Translations under genes and position numbers: made by a program
Assembly: GCA_964036275.1 (NCBI GenBank)
Contig: OZ038433.1
Coordinates: 37,109,336 to 37,173,335, forward strand
Reading direction: 5' to 3'
DNA: 64,000 nucleotides
Source of the DNA: Litoditis marina
Taxonomy: Eukaryota > Nematoda > Chromadorea > Rhabditida > Rhabditidae
The notes under the pieces: generated by a model
What the model saw: only the letters and a program-made list of their open reading frames with translations
Told to the model about the DNA's origin: nothing
The model's database searches: none
Shown here: in pieces, positions 12,117-24,796 of the stretch
Numbering within the stretch: the first letter of the stretch is position 1
Layout of the letters: each line of letters starts with the position of its first letter

Positions 12117-15100
12117 CTGAATTACAATTATAGTTATCGATTTTCCCGCGTTGACACCTATAGTGTTTACTGAAAGTAAATCCTGTTTTGTTTGCTACCA
12201 ACCGATACATTAAAGAATCAGTTACTTCAAACCCAGGGCCATACAGTGTATGTTGCCGAATACCGCTGTTTCTTTGCTTGATACCGGTGCTTTCCGGTTG
12301 AACATTGTGAACTATGGTGTGTATCGGAATGAAACTACACCGAAGACTTGGTCAGTCTTGGTTAAAGAAACCGTTCCGCTATAATCTGAGTTTCACGAAA
12401 AATTCAAAAAAGCTCAAAAAAGTTTCTCAATGTCTTCGTATACACCATGAAAAAACTTTCATATTGAAAATTTGTAAAGTTTGCAAAACATCAAGCATTA
12501 AAAAGAGGACATGAACATTTTCACTGTGACGCAACTTGACTTGGTTCCTTTACGTCCAGATTTCATTTCATTTTGCAGTCTCTAATTGTGTTTTCGTGTA
12601 TGGGAGAAAGTTTTAAAAATATTTGTCTACTTCTATAGGCTATTTGGAGCATACCCCGTACGCAACCCCCCTATCGGTGTCATTACGTAAGCCGCTTTTC
12701 TGAGCAAACGAAGCAAGATAGAGATGCAAAAGTATATATTTTTGATAATGGTTTTCATTTGCCAAAAGTCAGATTGTTAACTCATTAGTCAAAATTACTG
12801 CGGGACGAATTCTTTAAGTTGGGGTTCCAAGAATCTCTGTTATTCACTGTATCTTACTCTAATAAACAGGACATGTTGTCTCAGTTTTATGCGTGTTTCC
12901 ATCGTGTTTAAATAGATATGATATGTACATTTATGAGATAAACAATTGCGCCCAGCGTACGTGGTTAGAACATTCCGCCAGTTTCATCACGTCCTGCGTC
13001 TCTTGCTCTGCGCGTTTCGCGATAGTGTTATTCCGACGCCATGTAAAAGCAAGAAAAATGTATGGTCGAAAATTTTCGAGTCGAGTCGAACTCGAAGCTC
13101 GAAAATTCGAAAATTCTCAAAACTCGAAAACTCGAACTCAAAAACTCGAAACTTTCCCAAATTCGAAATTTTCCAAAACTCGAAAACTCGCAAACTCGAA
13201 AACTCGAAATTTTCCAAAACTCGAAAACTCGAAATTTCCCAAAAGTCGAAAACTCGAAACTCTATTGACAACCCTATTCGATAGGACGGGATGTACGTGA
13301 ATTCACCCTCAGCTCCCACCTACCGTATTTTCCAGTCAACACGGGTATTTTCGTCACTGAGCACGAGAATTGGGTCCATTCAGTTTTCCTGAAAATTCCG
13401 AAAACAGTGTAAGTGTAAACGGTATGATTGATCCTATGTATCCCCCACAAACTCGTTCATTTTTTTTTCGTTTTGATTTTGGGCGTTCCGAGGCACTCTC
13501 TTCAGAGTAGTCTGTACAGAACAGTGCGTTATAAGGGGGAGGGGGCAGAAAGGAAGGCTAGTTTTTATACAAATTAGGTTCGTTAGTTTGAGTTAAAAGT
13601 TAAATTTTTCGGTTTATCTTGATAAGTTCATTCAGTTCTTTCTTCCAACAGTGCGTTAAAACAATACGTGACCAGGGTTATACTATTAATCTCTATTGTG
13701 GTAATTTATTGAATTGTATAATGCAAAATATAGGAGAAATTAAAACGAACACATATCCATGTAGTTTAAGCTGGGATTGCAGATCAGTTATTGGTTCCAT
13801 GATGCACAGAAATAGCACGATGAGGAAAAAGTTTCGCACCACAAGATTTGTGTTGTGAGAGATGTTAAATTTCCTGAAAGTAGAATATAGACGATATCTC
13901 GATTATTGTTTTTATGTTTTTATGTTTATGTTTCTCCTTAGTTCATGAATTGACTGCCAAATTTATGCCTGTTTTTCTTTGTTTTCAACGATAAAATAGA
14001 AGAGTTCCCTATTATTCCGTTGCGTAACATTTTTTACAAACATAAACCGATCGATTTCTGAACACAATTCAAACGTCATATTTGTGGTGAGAATTTTATC
14101 GGGTGTTCTGATGGAAAGTTCCCGAGATTTTTCACGGGAATTGATTTGATTGATTTTTCACTGGAATTGACTCAAAATGACTTGAAGTCAGTAATACGAC
14201 ATGAGCTCACTTTTTGAATAGTATCATGGTTGCGGTGATGAGCACAGCGCCAAGTAGTGAAAGAGTAATGCGCATTCCAATTAGAAAATGAACCAAAGGA
14301 TTTTCCTTGTAGGGAACGTCGAGGATTGTCATTCTGGAAATTTTCATTTCTAAACGATTTCATTTCTAAAGGATACACACTTATGCAGTGTGAGAAACTG
14401 AATATTTACATCATGATTATGATTTCTACATCGAATGAAGAACGAGGGTGACAAAATGGAAATATACTTGGAAGGAGAATTATCGGAAGCAATTAGATGC
14501 GCTATTAGGCGCACACAGCAAAATTAGTTTCTGTCGACAGGCTGCCACTTGACGTTGGCAAATGAAGGTGAACACCATGAAGCACCCCACAGAGAAATAT
14601 AACCGGTTATACCCTGTGTTTTAAAACTAATGAATACGCACAGAAATCTCGTCAAACGCTGATTCAGAAACCAAATGAATTTGTTTCTCCTAAAACATTG
14701 CCTATGTTATGATAAACTGATAATAATTTATCAAACCCTGAAGTGTGAAAACTCAACTACAACGGAAAAGGGGCGTGTCCGAGCGAAGAATGAGCGAACT
14801 CTTCGGCGACAAATGATACGGTAAGGCACTTTGATAGAAATAGAAACTCATGTTATCAAGTAAACTGGAATGCTTTGAGAAAGTTAAACGCCAATCGATG
14901 TGGTACGTTTTTTCGTTTTTTCTACCTTACGTAGAAGCGGTAAGACAAATTGGACGAGACTCCCATAAAATAAAAATGGTGAGTACGGTCAATCTCACAA
15001 TTGCTTGAACTTTGAGGTAGCTTGTCTCACAAAGAGTAATATATTATCACTAAGTTGTATTTATAACGAGGCGAATGTTTGGTTTTTACGTCTCGTTGTT

Positions 15101-16496
15101 GAATGACGACCCATGGCCTCTCAACGATTACCGAAAAATACTTCTCAGATTATCATAGGTGGGAAATATTGAGGTTTGAGGAAACACTATTCAATCAACT
15201 ACATTACGATCAAAGAACAGTTACACTTGAGACCGATAAAATAGCTATGACTTTCAGTGAGACATATATAGAATACGGAATTTTGCCCATTAGTAGGAAA
15301 ACATTTTGCCCATTAATAGGAAAAGAAAAAAAATTATTGAGTTGAATTATGAATAGGGCGTATTAAACACTTCTCCCGTGCTCGTACACTGATCACACGT
15401 GTGTTGACGCATAATAGTTTGTGAATACACAGAAATGTTTTCGGAACGCAAATAAAATAAAAAATTTTGTTTATCGAGTACTCAGTTTCTACTTGTAAAA
15501 CAAAACTTACATCAACTCAAAGAATTTGATAGTGCTGCTGACCTAAACTAACATTTTATCTTCCACGATTCAATAAAAAACCCAGTTTTTCAAAACAAAT
15601 CAAACCTTGAAGGGTTCAGGTTCACAAACTGAACCTAGAGGCTGTTGGTATTCGTTATTGAATTGGACGAGAGAAAAACAGCGGAACTAACTGAGGAGGT
15701 TCAACTTGTTGCTCATGCGCCAAGTTTTGTGTTTGGTATGCCAGACAGATATCCATTATTCACGTGGTCTAATTTGATCCGGAATAACTACATGTAAAAG
15801 GGCAATACGTCTCAGCTGGAGAACGATCTATGGAACGAGGTCTGTTTAGAACTCAAATATAAAGTAAACCTTCGTATAAACTTCATATCACTGATTGTTC
15901 CGGGCACACATTACTTTGATTAAATCATGTGATGAACTCATCAAGAGTAGAAAGTAATTTTTCCTAAGTGGATTAGGTCTTGAACTTTTTGAATAATTGC
16001 TATAAAGCATCGACCCTGCACATAGTTTTAATTGATACGATGGCTAAATAATCGAATTAAAGAGTGACTAATTTTTACCGGCAACCTAGAGAGAAACAAA
16101 TCAGTGGGTGTAGGTTGAATCAAGTATTAAAATGAAGTTTATACAATACCAACAAAAGCGTGATAAAACACTATTGTCCGAAGAAACATAAGAACTTTCA
16201 CTGATTGGTTTTGGTGATAATATTTTTCCCTCATTCTATTTTTCATGTCGAATACTCCGAACGTCATTGAATGCGAAAGTAAAGAGGATAATGACATCTT
16301 CATGGTTTTAATTAAGATCGCCCAGGTGTTGCCGTCGTTCTCCATCACGTTAGAGTACTACAGATGTATAGTTATTTATGTTAAATAGAAAATATATGGA
16401 GTAACACGGCAATTGTTGGTCACAAATGACGTCACATTTGTATTATTTTTATTAATATGACAAAAGTGTTTCCTGTGAGAAAACAAAACAATTTAT
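12117..16496. other. Long stretch without a recognised gene
   Basis: Apart from the word-repeat array at 13072-13265, no frame over about 80 codons reads as a known product on either strand and no spliced series was found. A frame at 15103-15345 (+) is open for 80 codons but has no recognisable motif and no flanking splice or start context that supports it. Confidence 0.4.
13072..13265. repeat. Array of AACTCGAAA words
   Basis: About 195 bp composed of aactcgaaa, ctcgaaattttcc and close variants with no constant period. Open frames on both strands here are by-products of the repeat (Lys/Ser/Asn-rich on plus, Glu/Phe-rich on minus) and are not called as genes. Confidence 0.7.
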
Positions 16497-19400
16497 TTAA
16501 ACTGGTCGAACAAAAATATAGATTAGGGCGGCCACGTTAGCTGTTTCCATCAACACAAGCATGATGTCATACACACAAACGGTAGAACATCTGAAAATAT
16601 AGATATGTGTGAATCTTATCCTTGTGAACCGGTGCATGTTAATTCAAACTTTTGATACATTTATGTATTCTGCACTTAAACATAACATATATACTAACTA
16701 AAAAAACTAACGATTCTTCTTGCCAATTTTTTAACTTTAGGCGTTACGGCTCAGGTTTATTGAAACTTTTTATAGGTTGCTGTGATGTTTCCATTGGGTG
16801 AAGCCCTTCCCGTACATTTCTATTTTCAGTAATCTGCTGACGCAGATTTCTGTTGGAAAGTGCGATAACTGGAGTTTTTTTAGTAATGTGTGGTAAATGT
16901 GTAGTACGTGCGCGAAACTTTTAAGATGGCAGCATACTATAAATACATCTCAAAAATTGAACTGAAAAAAAAACCCTCCAAAAACATAGCGAACATAAAA
17001 AAGTGTTTTCCGTGGTTAAATATTTCGTTACCGTGTTTCTTTGTGTTGGCGACTGTTCATTGTTAGTTTCGCGGACCAAACGTGGAAATTCGGAATTACC
17101 GTGACGACCAGCATTGAGAATACAATCAAAGCTAGGTTGATGAGAACATACTGAGCTGAAATTACAAAAAACTACAGTTCGTACATTTTGATAAGTTGGA
17201 TAGAAGGTACATTACACTTTCCATACTAAACCTTTAAAGCCGTTTAGAATGAAGCTCTAGGATAAAGATCTTAGGTAAATCTGAACACCTACCCAGGAGG
17301 GGCACGTACTGAGCCCTCGGAATCTTATCTGACATGATGTTCAAGATGAATGTCATTGTCATGATATTCGTCAAACCGATGGTCAGCTGAAATGGCGACA
17401 GTTTTCCACGTTTCTGATATTAACAGAATAATATAGAATGATTCATTCGCGAGTTCTGCGCCCGGTAAAGTTTGTGACGTACAAACGTTGTGTAGAAGGT
17501 TAGAATTTTCAAAGAGGTAGTCGTTCGATGAACCTAACTGCTAACACTCATGTTATGTGGAACCATGATTCGAAAAAAAGGACGACAGCTCTGTCAGAAA
17601 TGAAAAGCAACGAACTCTCTCCCCTTCGCCGACAGATCTGGCGAACAGACCAATCATGGACATCGCATTTATTAGATAAGAAGGAATGATTATCATGTAG
17701 ATATAGAAGGTGGATCTGCGGTTCATCTTCATAGTGAAAGCCGCCTAAAATAGAAGTTTATCTTCGTACCCTTCCCAGGTAGCAAAGTTTTGGAAATGGT
17801 CCACCTTTGAACAACAACCTATTTTGCTTTTTTATTTTTCTAGAATGGTCATTATTCCAATCCTCAAAGCTCAGTCACATAAAAATTAACTTTGCTCTGT
17901 ACATTGCTACCGCCCCCAGAATTCAAACCGAGTATGTTGTCGAACGTACATAACACAAATGTGCCAAACGTGCTTCGATAAACTGATATATACGTACTTC
18001 TTATGTTTAAAAACCAACATATTTGTCGTGATAACTGGTAGCATTGAACTCCCATCCTCCTTGAATCGTGGACACGTTCAACATTTGCCATTCCACGTTC
18101 CCCTGAACATCAATAACGATTATTCCATGATGAGGCTTTGATGTTATGATTAACCTATGCATTGGGTACAGTATTGTAATAAAACGCTTTTTAATGAGAC
18201 TTAATAGCCAATTAATGCAGTATATAACTTTTTAAAAACCTGTTGGCAAAAGCAGAGTATCCTTTTTCTTCACAGAAACAACGCGAAACGGGGTGAGCAA
18301 ACGTTGATCATTAGCAGAGAGAGAGAAAGTGTGTGAAGGTCGATGATACGCAGATAAACTGCCGCTTCGCAAACCCCGCCTTCTACCGAATTCACTACAC
18401 AATGTCAACGACGGTTTGACAAAGCCTGTATTCCTCCATTCTGAATCTCAAGTGATTGATTTAGTTCAGAAGTTTTGCAGCTACCTTGTACCCAAGTTTC
18501 GTCATTACGGACCTGATGGCTTATTGAAACCCACGGAGTTTGCTAGTTGCTCCTTTTTCAGTGCTGCTGGCTCTATGGAAGATTCTAGGGTATAGGTCCA
18601 GCCATAAAGGGACATGCAGGTCAGGTACGCAGTACACTCTTGGGTATCGAATGGAAATAACATCACCTAAGAAGTGAAGAGAATAGTTACGTTATTTTTT
18701 CATTCTAATGAGATATCGGGCACTTTGTCTTTGCACGTTTCTTAGTTCTGCTGTGTTTCACTAACAGTATATCAGGCACGAAAGCGTAGAGCGAAACAAT
18801 ATAATATTTAGAGAGAATTGGCTCGTTAACAGCTGACATATTTAGCGAGCAAGGAAATATTTTAATTGTAATTCCTGTTTTAAAATAGTAAACCCTACAT
18901 CAAAAGGACACATGATCTGTGTGTTGGCAAAGACGGAATAGCCCACGGTACCGTCACTGTGGACCTGAAACATATATTTGATCTCAGATAAAAGTTAGAG
19001 AAAAACGTCAGAGCGGGAGAAAAAGTTGAAGTCTCCGTCACAGAAAACATAATAACATACTTAGTATAAAACAAACACATGTATTCAACACACGTGCACG
19101 TGTTTACTGAACCACATTGCACGTGACCACATTCTCTCCTGCGCGGATCACCAGTGAGGAAGATAGAGAATGTTTGAACAATTTTCTATGGACAGGGCAT
19201 CTAACTTGAATACTGTGATTGAATAAACTCGTAACTGAGTAAAACTATCAGTGAACAATACTGTTTATACCTTTTCTCCTCACCTGAACAGTTTCAGAAC
19301 ACGATATAATGGAATGTCGTTGTTCGAACACTGTTTTCAGACGGGGAGCGAGGGAGAGGGAGAGAAAATAAAAAAAGAGGAAGGATGCGAAAAAGATAAA

Positions 19401-21618
19401 TATAGAGATGAAAAAAAGAGAGATAGAGAGCGGAAGAAAAAAAAGAAGAGAGGAAGTTATGATTATTCTCGACATGACCTACCCATGCGACCTGTCGAGT
19501 ATCTCCTCTAACAGTGTCTGAGGAGTATCTGGAAAGTCCATATAACGATCCCTACAAACCAACAATTAGGAACCAGAAATCTGGTTATATTATGTAGTGA
19601 TACCGTTAAATGAAAAGCCGGAAAATAATTCTTGAAGCTTTTGTGGGTCATCCGACAGGTGTATGAAATTGAAACTTTTTCACCGGATGAAAAAAATACT
19701 ACGATGAAAAACTGGTGCAGGCTAATATCTTAATGTGGCACTTTAGGTTGAAAGCGCGTGAAATATGCGAAAGAACTCCGGTGTTCTAGGCTGTAAAGTA
19801 TCTTCTACAGAATTTTTTCTTGAAGTTGTTTTATTTAGGGGGCGGTCTGCGGTTCTCCGTAGCTGGCTGATCTCAGGAAATTGGCCATAATGAAGTACTC
19901 GATCGAAAACCTAGCTGTGTTTCTTTCAAACGTATAACCTTACGCGGGAAACATGACTACTTCCGGTACCCATACTCGCTCTTTGTCCACGTAGAAAAAG
20001 TCGATTCCTCCGAAATCAGAAGTATTCCACCTCAAGCGAGGATCTACCCATTTCTGTGAAATGAAAATAAGAGAACAACACGTCTGCAAACATTATTTTT
20101 AAATCAAACACTTTTTCTACTACTTCTTTACATTTATCATTGGAGGTTATAACTCCCTAACTATGCAAATATACAATGAAAAATATAAATTAAAGCCTCA
20201 ACACAACTCGTATTGAAAAAAAATGTACAAGCAATTGGAGAAAATGTTGTTCTCGGTCATTCCCCAATCTTTTTCTCTTTTCACAACCTTGAGCCTTTGT
20301 TTTTTTCCAAAAATTGTATACTGCTAGTCAAATAGTCGAGTGAATGTTTGTTCTTACCAGTACATAGTTGAACAGGAATGATACACTTTCGTCGGCTTCT
20401 TTCTGAAAACGAAGATATTCATTATGATATATTAGGCAGTCACAACTCTTTCGAAACTCCTGACATTGAAGGAGACCGGAACACAACTTGAGCAGAAGTT
20501 CTGTTTCGGGCTGCTTTTAACTGTAATAACTCGTATAGTGGTTTGATCAGTCCACGTGACATTCACATTACAATGCCGCGCGACACGCAACCCGTCCGAC
20601 CAAAGGTAAGATACAGCAGCTTTACGAGAAACCATGTTGCTCACCGGTCTCCTTTATGGAGTGTGTGAGACGGTATAGGAAGTTGTATTTCGTGTAAACT
20701 CAGTTCCACGAAACATGATCGTACAAAACTCTTCTGTATACATGAATGTGAAGATTAAATGTGAAGATTATGCATGTGAAGTAACGATCTCACCACTTGT
20801 GACACCTTCACCGTGTCGAGTTTGATCGAAATTTCTAACGCAGTCGATACATTTGACCCGTAACTTTGCTCTGGAATTCGAATCGTTTTTTTTATTTTTC
20901 TGCTTTGTTTTTTCAGCGTTGTGTCCTACAAGTTCATCACCAGACCTAAAAGTTCATCACCAGTTATCACAGACGTTACAAACCTGAAGAACAAAATAGA
21001 GCAAAGCATAACATGCATAGTAGTGAAAAACACATACTATTTCAGCTCAATTTTTTTTTGAAATTGTTCAGTTAGCAAACATTGCTTCTAATGAAGTGAG
21101 TGAGAATAAGCGTATTAAGAATGTTGACATCTTGAGCGTCGACCGGTCGATAGAACCAACCCGAGGACGACCGAAGTTTTCTGTAGTTTAGTCTTGAAAC
21201 GATTATCAAATTTTACCTAAAACACAATAAATTCGGACTCTAAACACAGAAGACTACATCTAAATATTGTGGCTTTCATCTCCTAGATCATAATATGATT
21301 TCACTCACCAAGAGTGTTGATTGCGTAAAGTGTGCGGTCATAAGTTCTGAACAACTTCTGTGTTAGTTTTTCCTGCGATTCCAGAAACGAAGCTGAAATA
21401 GTAGAATGTATTGCATGAGAGTAAAAAAGATACCTGAGATAATTTATAATGAAAATTATGACACAACCGCTGGCACAAAAAAATTTATGGATTCTTGGCA
21501 GTTGTACATCATGTGATGATTTTTGTGAGACGTTCAGCGAAATAATAAACATTTTTGAACCAACCTCTGGCCTTGGAGTTGTCTGTCTTACAAATGTCAA
21601 TGACCAAATCGAGTTTGC
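16497..21618 (-). CDS. Cys-loop ligand-gated ion channel subunit (lgc-like)
   Basis: A pentameric ligand-gated channel subunit of the neuronal or muscle membrane. Exons (minus strand): 21618-21565, 21392-21309, 20520-20444, 20402-20358, 20053-19944 (KWVDPRLRWN, VWVPEVVMFPA), 19551-19483, 18956-18899 (QIMCPFD), 18666-18535 (VMLFPFDTQEC, completing a Cys-x13-Cys loop), 18102-18019 (NVEWQMLN), 17744-17616 (M1, MNRRSTFYIYM), 17386-17293 (M2, LTIGLTNIMTMTF), 17155-17032 (M3) and 16590-16497 (M4 and stop). Reading phase closes across these joins, though the acceptor chosen at 18956 is one of two possible. The total is about 384 residues without a signal peptide, which was not located. GER just before M2 resembles the cation-channel filter. 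No vicinal Cys pair is seen in the agonist loop, and the M3-M4 loop is very short. Confidence 0.8.
18280..18430. mobile_element. Palindromic non-coding element, copy 1
   Basis: Shares gtgtgtgaaggtcgatgata, cgcaaaccccgcc and acggtttgacaaagcct with 35995-36150. It lies in an intron of the channel gene. In the second copy the two halves partly pair (gcgggg near the left, ccccgcc near the right), suggesting an inverted-repeat transposon. Confidence 0.5.
18705..18771. mobile_element. MITE family A, copy 3 (partial)
   Basis: Inverted, truncated copy (taatgagatatcgggcactt, then cacgtttcttagttctgct) lying in an intron of the channel gene. Confidence 0.55.
19338..19455. repeat. Purine-rich GA tract
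   Basis: A run of gggagagggagag and aaaaaagagaga words on the plus strand, in an intron of the minus-strand channel gene. The open frames across it are composition artefacts. Confidence 0.6.
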
Positions 21619-22739
21619 CTAAAGGCTGACTAGTTACGATTGGTCACGTATTAATTCGCATTTGATGTACTTTCTACAAACAATGTGGAAAGTATAAAAT
21701 GAGCGATGATCTTTACCTTGCACTATTATCCACGAAGACACACAATACAACCACATCTGATCAAAGAGTATGCCATGTGGGAGATAGAATTTCAAGGGAG
21801 GGGGAGTATTTGATGTTTGCACTAAAATTAAAGAGTTGGGTAACATCGAGACAAATAATGGTGATAACATTTCTCGGATTCAAGACCTTGGTAATCACTA
21901 CTGAAAAACCGAAAAAAAATTGTTGGCCACCTAGTCCTGGAATGAAACCAGCGACCAAAATATTCTCGGCGCATGCTTCAACCACTACAATAATGGTGTT
22001 AGCAGTACTGAAGAATGTCTCCACACATGGAATGGTTTCGTTTTCAAACCTTTGGTCTCATACACAGTTCTCATATTGTTCATATAGTGACCAACTGGGG
22101 CGCTACTGCGATAGGTCCATTAATACAACTAAATTGGAGGACTAAAACTAACCAACTATGTATTCGTCCAAAACCGAAGTTCTCATCGAATTTTTTAAAG
22201 GCTGAAAATTTGACATTCACTTCAGCAAGTACTTGTAAGCACCGGAGGAAAGATCTACAAACTACATAATATTTGTAATCAACTGTCTACAAGGGTTGTT
22301 TACAATTCAGACTGTTCGAGAAACGCTTGTGAACAAGTTCCTCTCAGTCTGTTTGTCTTGATCCGAATGCTACACATGTTCTGCGTGAAATGAAGAGTGT
22401 TCAACTTCATTCACCGTCTTTTTCTAACAAATCGGTGATATTGCCTTCATTCCATTTCCATGAGAGTTATGTGTGTGCATAAAAAGAAAGTGAAGGTACG
22501 TTAGATCGTTTTTTTTTTGTTTCTGCGTCAGAAAATCACACTATATCCAATTGAGTTGAGAATATATGTTTTAAGTATTGTAATAAGAAGATACATTTTG
22601 TTTTTCAAACTATCCCACGCATCTCACATGGTAGTCTCACATTCTTTCTCTCACGTCCATCCATATTTCTTTTTGGTCTTTTTTATAAACAGCTTTTTTT
22701 CTCAGAATGTTTGTATTTTTGTCTAACTATATCATATTT
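21619..22739. other. Stretch without a recognised gene
   Basis: A plus-strand frame of 148 codons (21699-22145) and an antisense hydrophobic frame of 87 codons overlap here. Neither has a recognisable motif or splice context, so neither is called. The signal-peptide exon of the channel gene may lie in this stretch. Confidence 0.35.
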
Positions 22740-23517
22740 AGACTGTCAGTATAGCGGCAGTCCCAACTACCTCAAACCGTACGGTTATCCCACAAGTTAC
22801 TCCCGTGGACCGCAGTATTGTAAGAAGTGAAACTCCCGTAGACAAACAGAAATCAACCAGAAGTAAGTTCATCTTTTTGAAGCTTATTCTTCGATACTTT
22901 TTCTGGCCATGAACGTTGCAAAATCAATATATGATATTTTCAATCAATGAGTTCAGAAGCGTTCACTCTGGGTTTCAAACGAAGTGATGACGATGATACG
23001 CTGAAAGATGTGGGTTTGTATGAACTGGGGTCGACCAAATTGAACTCTTGAGCAAAAATCAAAAGTCGAGGGAGATTGTGAGAGAGAGAGAGAGAAAGAG
23101 AGAGAGAGGGGGAGGGGAAGGGAGAGAGAGAGAGTAGTTTTGTATCGTTGACGTTTCCCAGTCGTAGTTTGGACATTTACTACTCTGACACGTAAAAAAA
23201 TCCAATGTAAAAAAAAACAATCAAAACGATGGAGTTGTTTCAACTGAGTCTGGTGCCTTTCGAGCCGCAAAAACCAAAGGTCTGCTGCCTATTACCGTTC
23301 CCAACTACAGTTATATAGAATCCGCGATAGTGACCGTGAACCTAACTTAACGTGTTGAGTGAGAATTATAATACATGTCTAATAACAATATTCCTGACCA
23401 TTATGAAATAGAGTAGCGTGAACCTCCATATTTTAGGTACCGGATCAGATGCCTGAGTTGGAATTGCCAATCAAAAATGACAATGGCAAAGTTCTGTCGG
23501 AGAAACAACTACTTTAA
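22740..23517 (+). CDS. Two orphan candidate exons
   Basis: At 22740 a good acceptor (catatttag) opens a frame of about 41 codons rich in Thr, Val and Pro, ending at AGAA|GTAAGT near 22861. At 23437 another acceptor (atattttag) opens a frame beginning VPDQMPELELPIKNDNG and ending in TAA at about 23517. The tail looks like a real C-terminus, but the phases of the two pieces do not join simply and no upstream exons were found. Product unknown. Either fragment could be chance. Confidence 0.25.
23066..23136. repeat. (GA)n microsatellite
   Basis: Imperfect run of gagaga with short g-rich interruptions. The long Leu/Ser frames on the minus strand are translations of this run. Confidence 0.8.
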
Positions 23518-23762
23518 AACAACTCGATCATTTACCACTGTCGTACTATTTAACATGGAACCAATTGAACTTAAACTCAATCTCTGTGTGAGACTTGTTT
23601 TTTTCAGTTTGTTTAGTTCAGATTTTGTACCGGACGTCATCTTTTAACAAGTTGAGAAACTCAACAACAAATACTAAGTTTTCCAATGAAGCTATTGCAA
23701 TCCCTCTCGACTTATCTCATTTCAACATAACGTTTAGTTGTTTTACATTCTATATTCGTATG

Positions 23763-23948
23763 ACCAGGCGGCGTGGAAATCCCTCTAATCTCATGAGAAG
23801 TTCATATGAGTTTCTCATGAGATCCCTATGAGCTATACGTGAACTCTCAATGTTGTGGCTTAGAAGTCAATAGAATGTCATGAGAAGCTAATGCTGATAG
23901 CTCATTAGGTATTTCATGAGATTTTTGAGGGAATGCTACGCCGCCAGG
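23763..23948. mobile_element. MITE family B, copy 1
   Basis: Inverted ends ccaggcggcgtggaaatccc and gggaatgctacgccgccagg enclose about 145 bp of non-coding DNA with repeated catgag words. A second copy is at 48408-48592, and a 1.3-kb element at 49999-51288 shares the core ggcgtagcaatccc. Confidence 0.75.
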
Positions 23949-24796
23949 GTTGAATCTTGGTCAGACTTTGGTTGTGATCATTGCATTGGCTACATAGACA
24001 CGTGGGACCTAGTACAAAGTCTAGGTGGGAAAAGATAGTGCGCCGTATAATATAAAATTCTTGAACCTCGCACATAAGTTTCAACTCGGATGCGATTGGT
24101 AGATCGAAATCAATTGAAATTTGACCTCTCGTAGTGTACAATCGATACAATAGAATGCAAGCTTTATTTTCATCATCCAAGAGTAAAAAAACTATCCTCC
24201 AAAAGTGAAAAAAAAGTGATATACACTTAGATGGCATAACAAAGTGAATACATGAATACGTAATCAGCAACAACAAAGTGTTAACAATATACATGAGAAG
24301 ATAGGGTCCATCCCTAATAATAATAAAATGTTAATTTCGAGTGAAAATCCCAGTTTACCAATAGCTCACACTTTCGCGATCTTTGTCGGCACTCAGTGAA
24401 AATGTTTAACTGTCACTGAAATCATTTAGTTGGCACGTAGAAAATCGCATGAAGTTTCTTCTATTTTCACATTCTCGAAATTGTTGCTTCTTTATAACTA
24501 TTCCATTGAACTGGGTACAATATATGAACTTGCTATCTCGTTCAATGAAGTCTACATTTTCGTGAGAAAACGAAGTGCACCAAGCTCACGAGGTTGTGTG
24601 GGCTGCACTCCCCACAGTCTAGAATAGTTCATTCTTAGCTAGACTCATTCACTGTCAGTTATCTTCTGTGACAACCTATCGCTCTCTACCTTTCATTCCT
24701 TTCTAATCCATTCAACATTTGTTTATACGTTTGTTATAAATCTACACAATCGTTCGGTTCATTCATATTCAATTATATTGAGTTCAGCTTCACATA
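23949..24796. other. Upstream region of the 7TM gene, no gene seen
   Basis: No convincing exon on either strand. The 126-codon minus-strand frame (24294-23914) runs into the MITE at its 3' end and has no recognisable motif. Confidence 0.4.

Noticed and set aside
12893..13319. Open frames of 60-135 codons on both strands
   Set aside because: They are translations of the AACTCGAAA word array; composition is extreme and every frame is open for the same reason.
15103..15345. Plus-strand frame of 80 codons as a gene
   Set aside because: No motif, no supporting splice sites, and an isolated position in a gene-poor stretch.
21699..22145. Plus-strand frame of 148 codons
   Set aside because: No recognisable domain, an equally open antisense frame, and no splice or start context that favours it.
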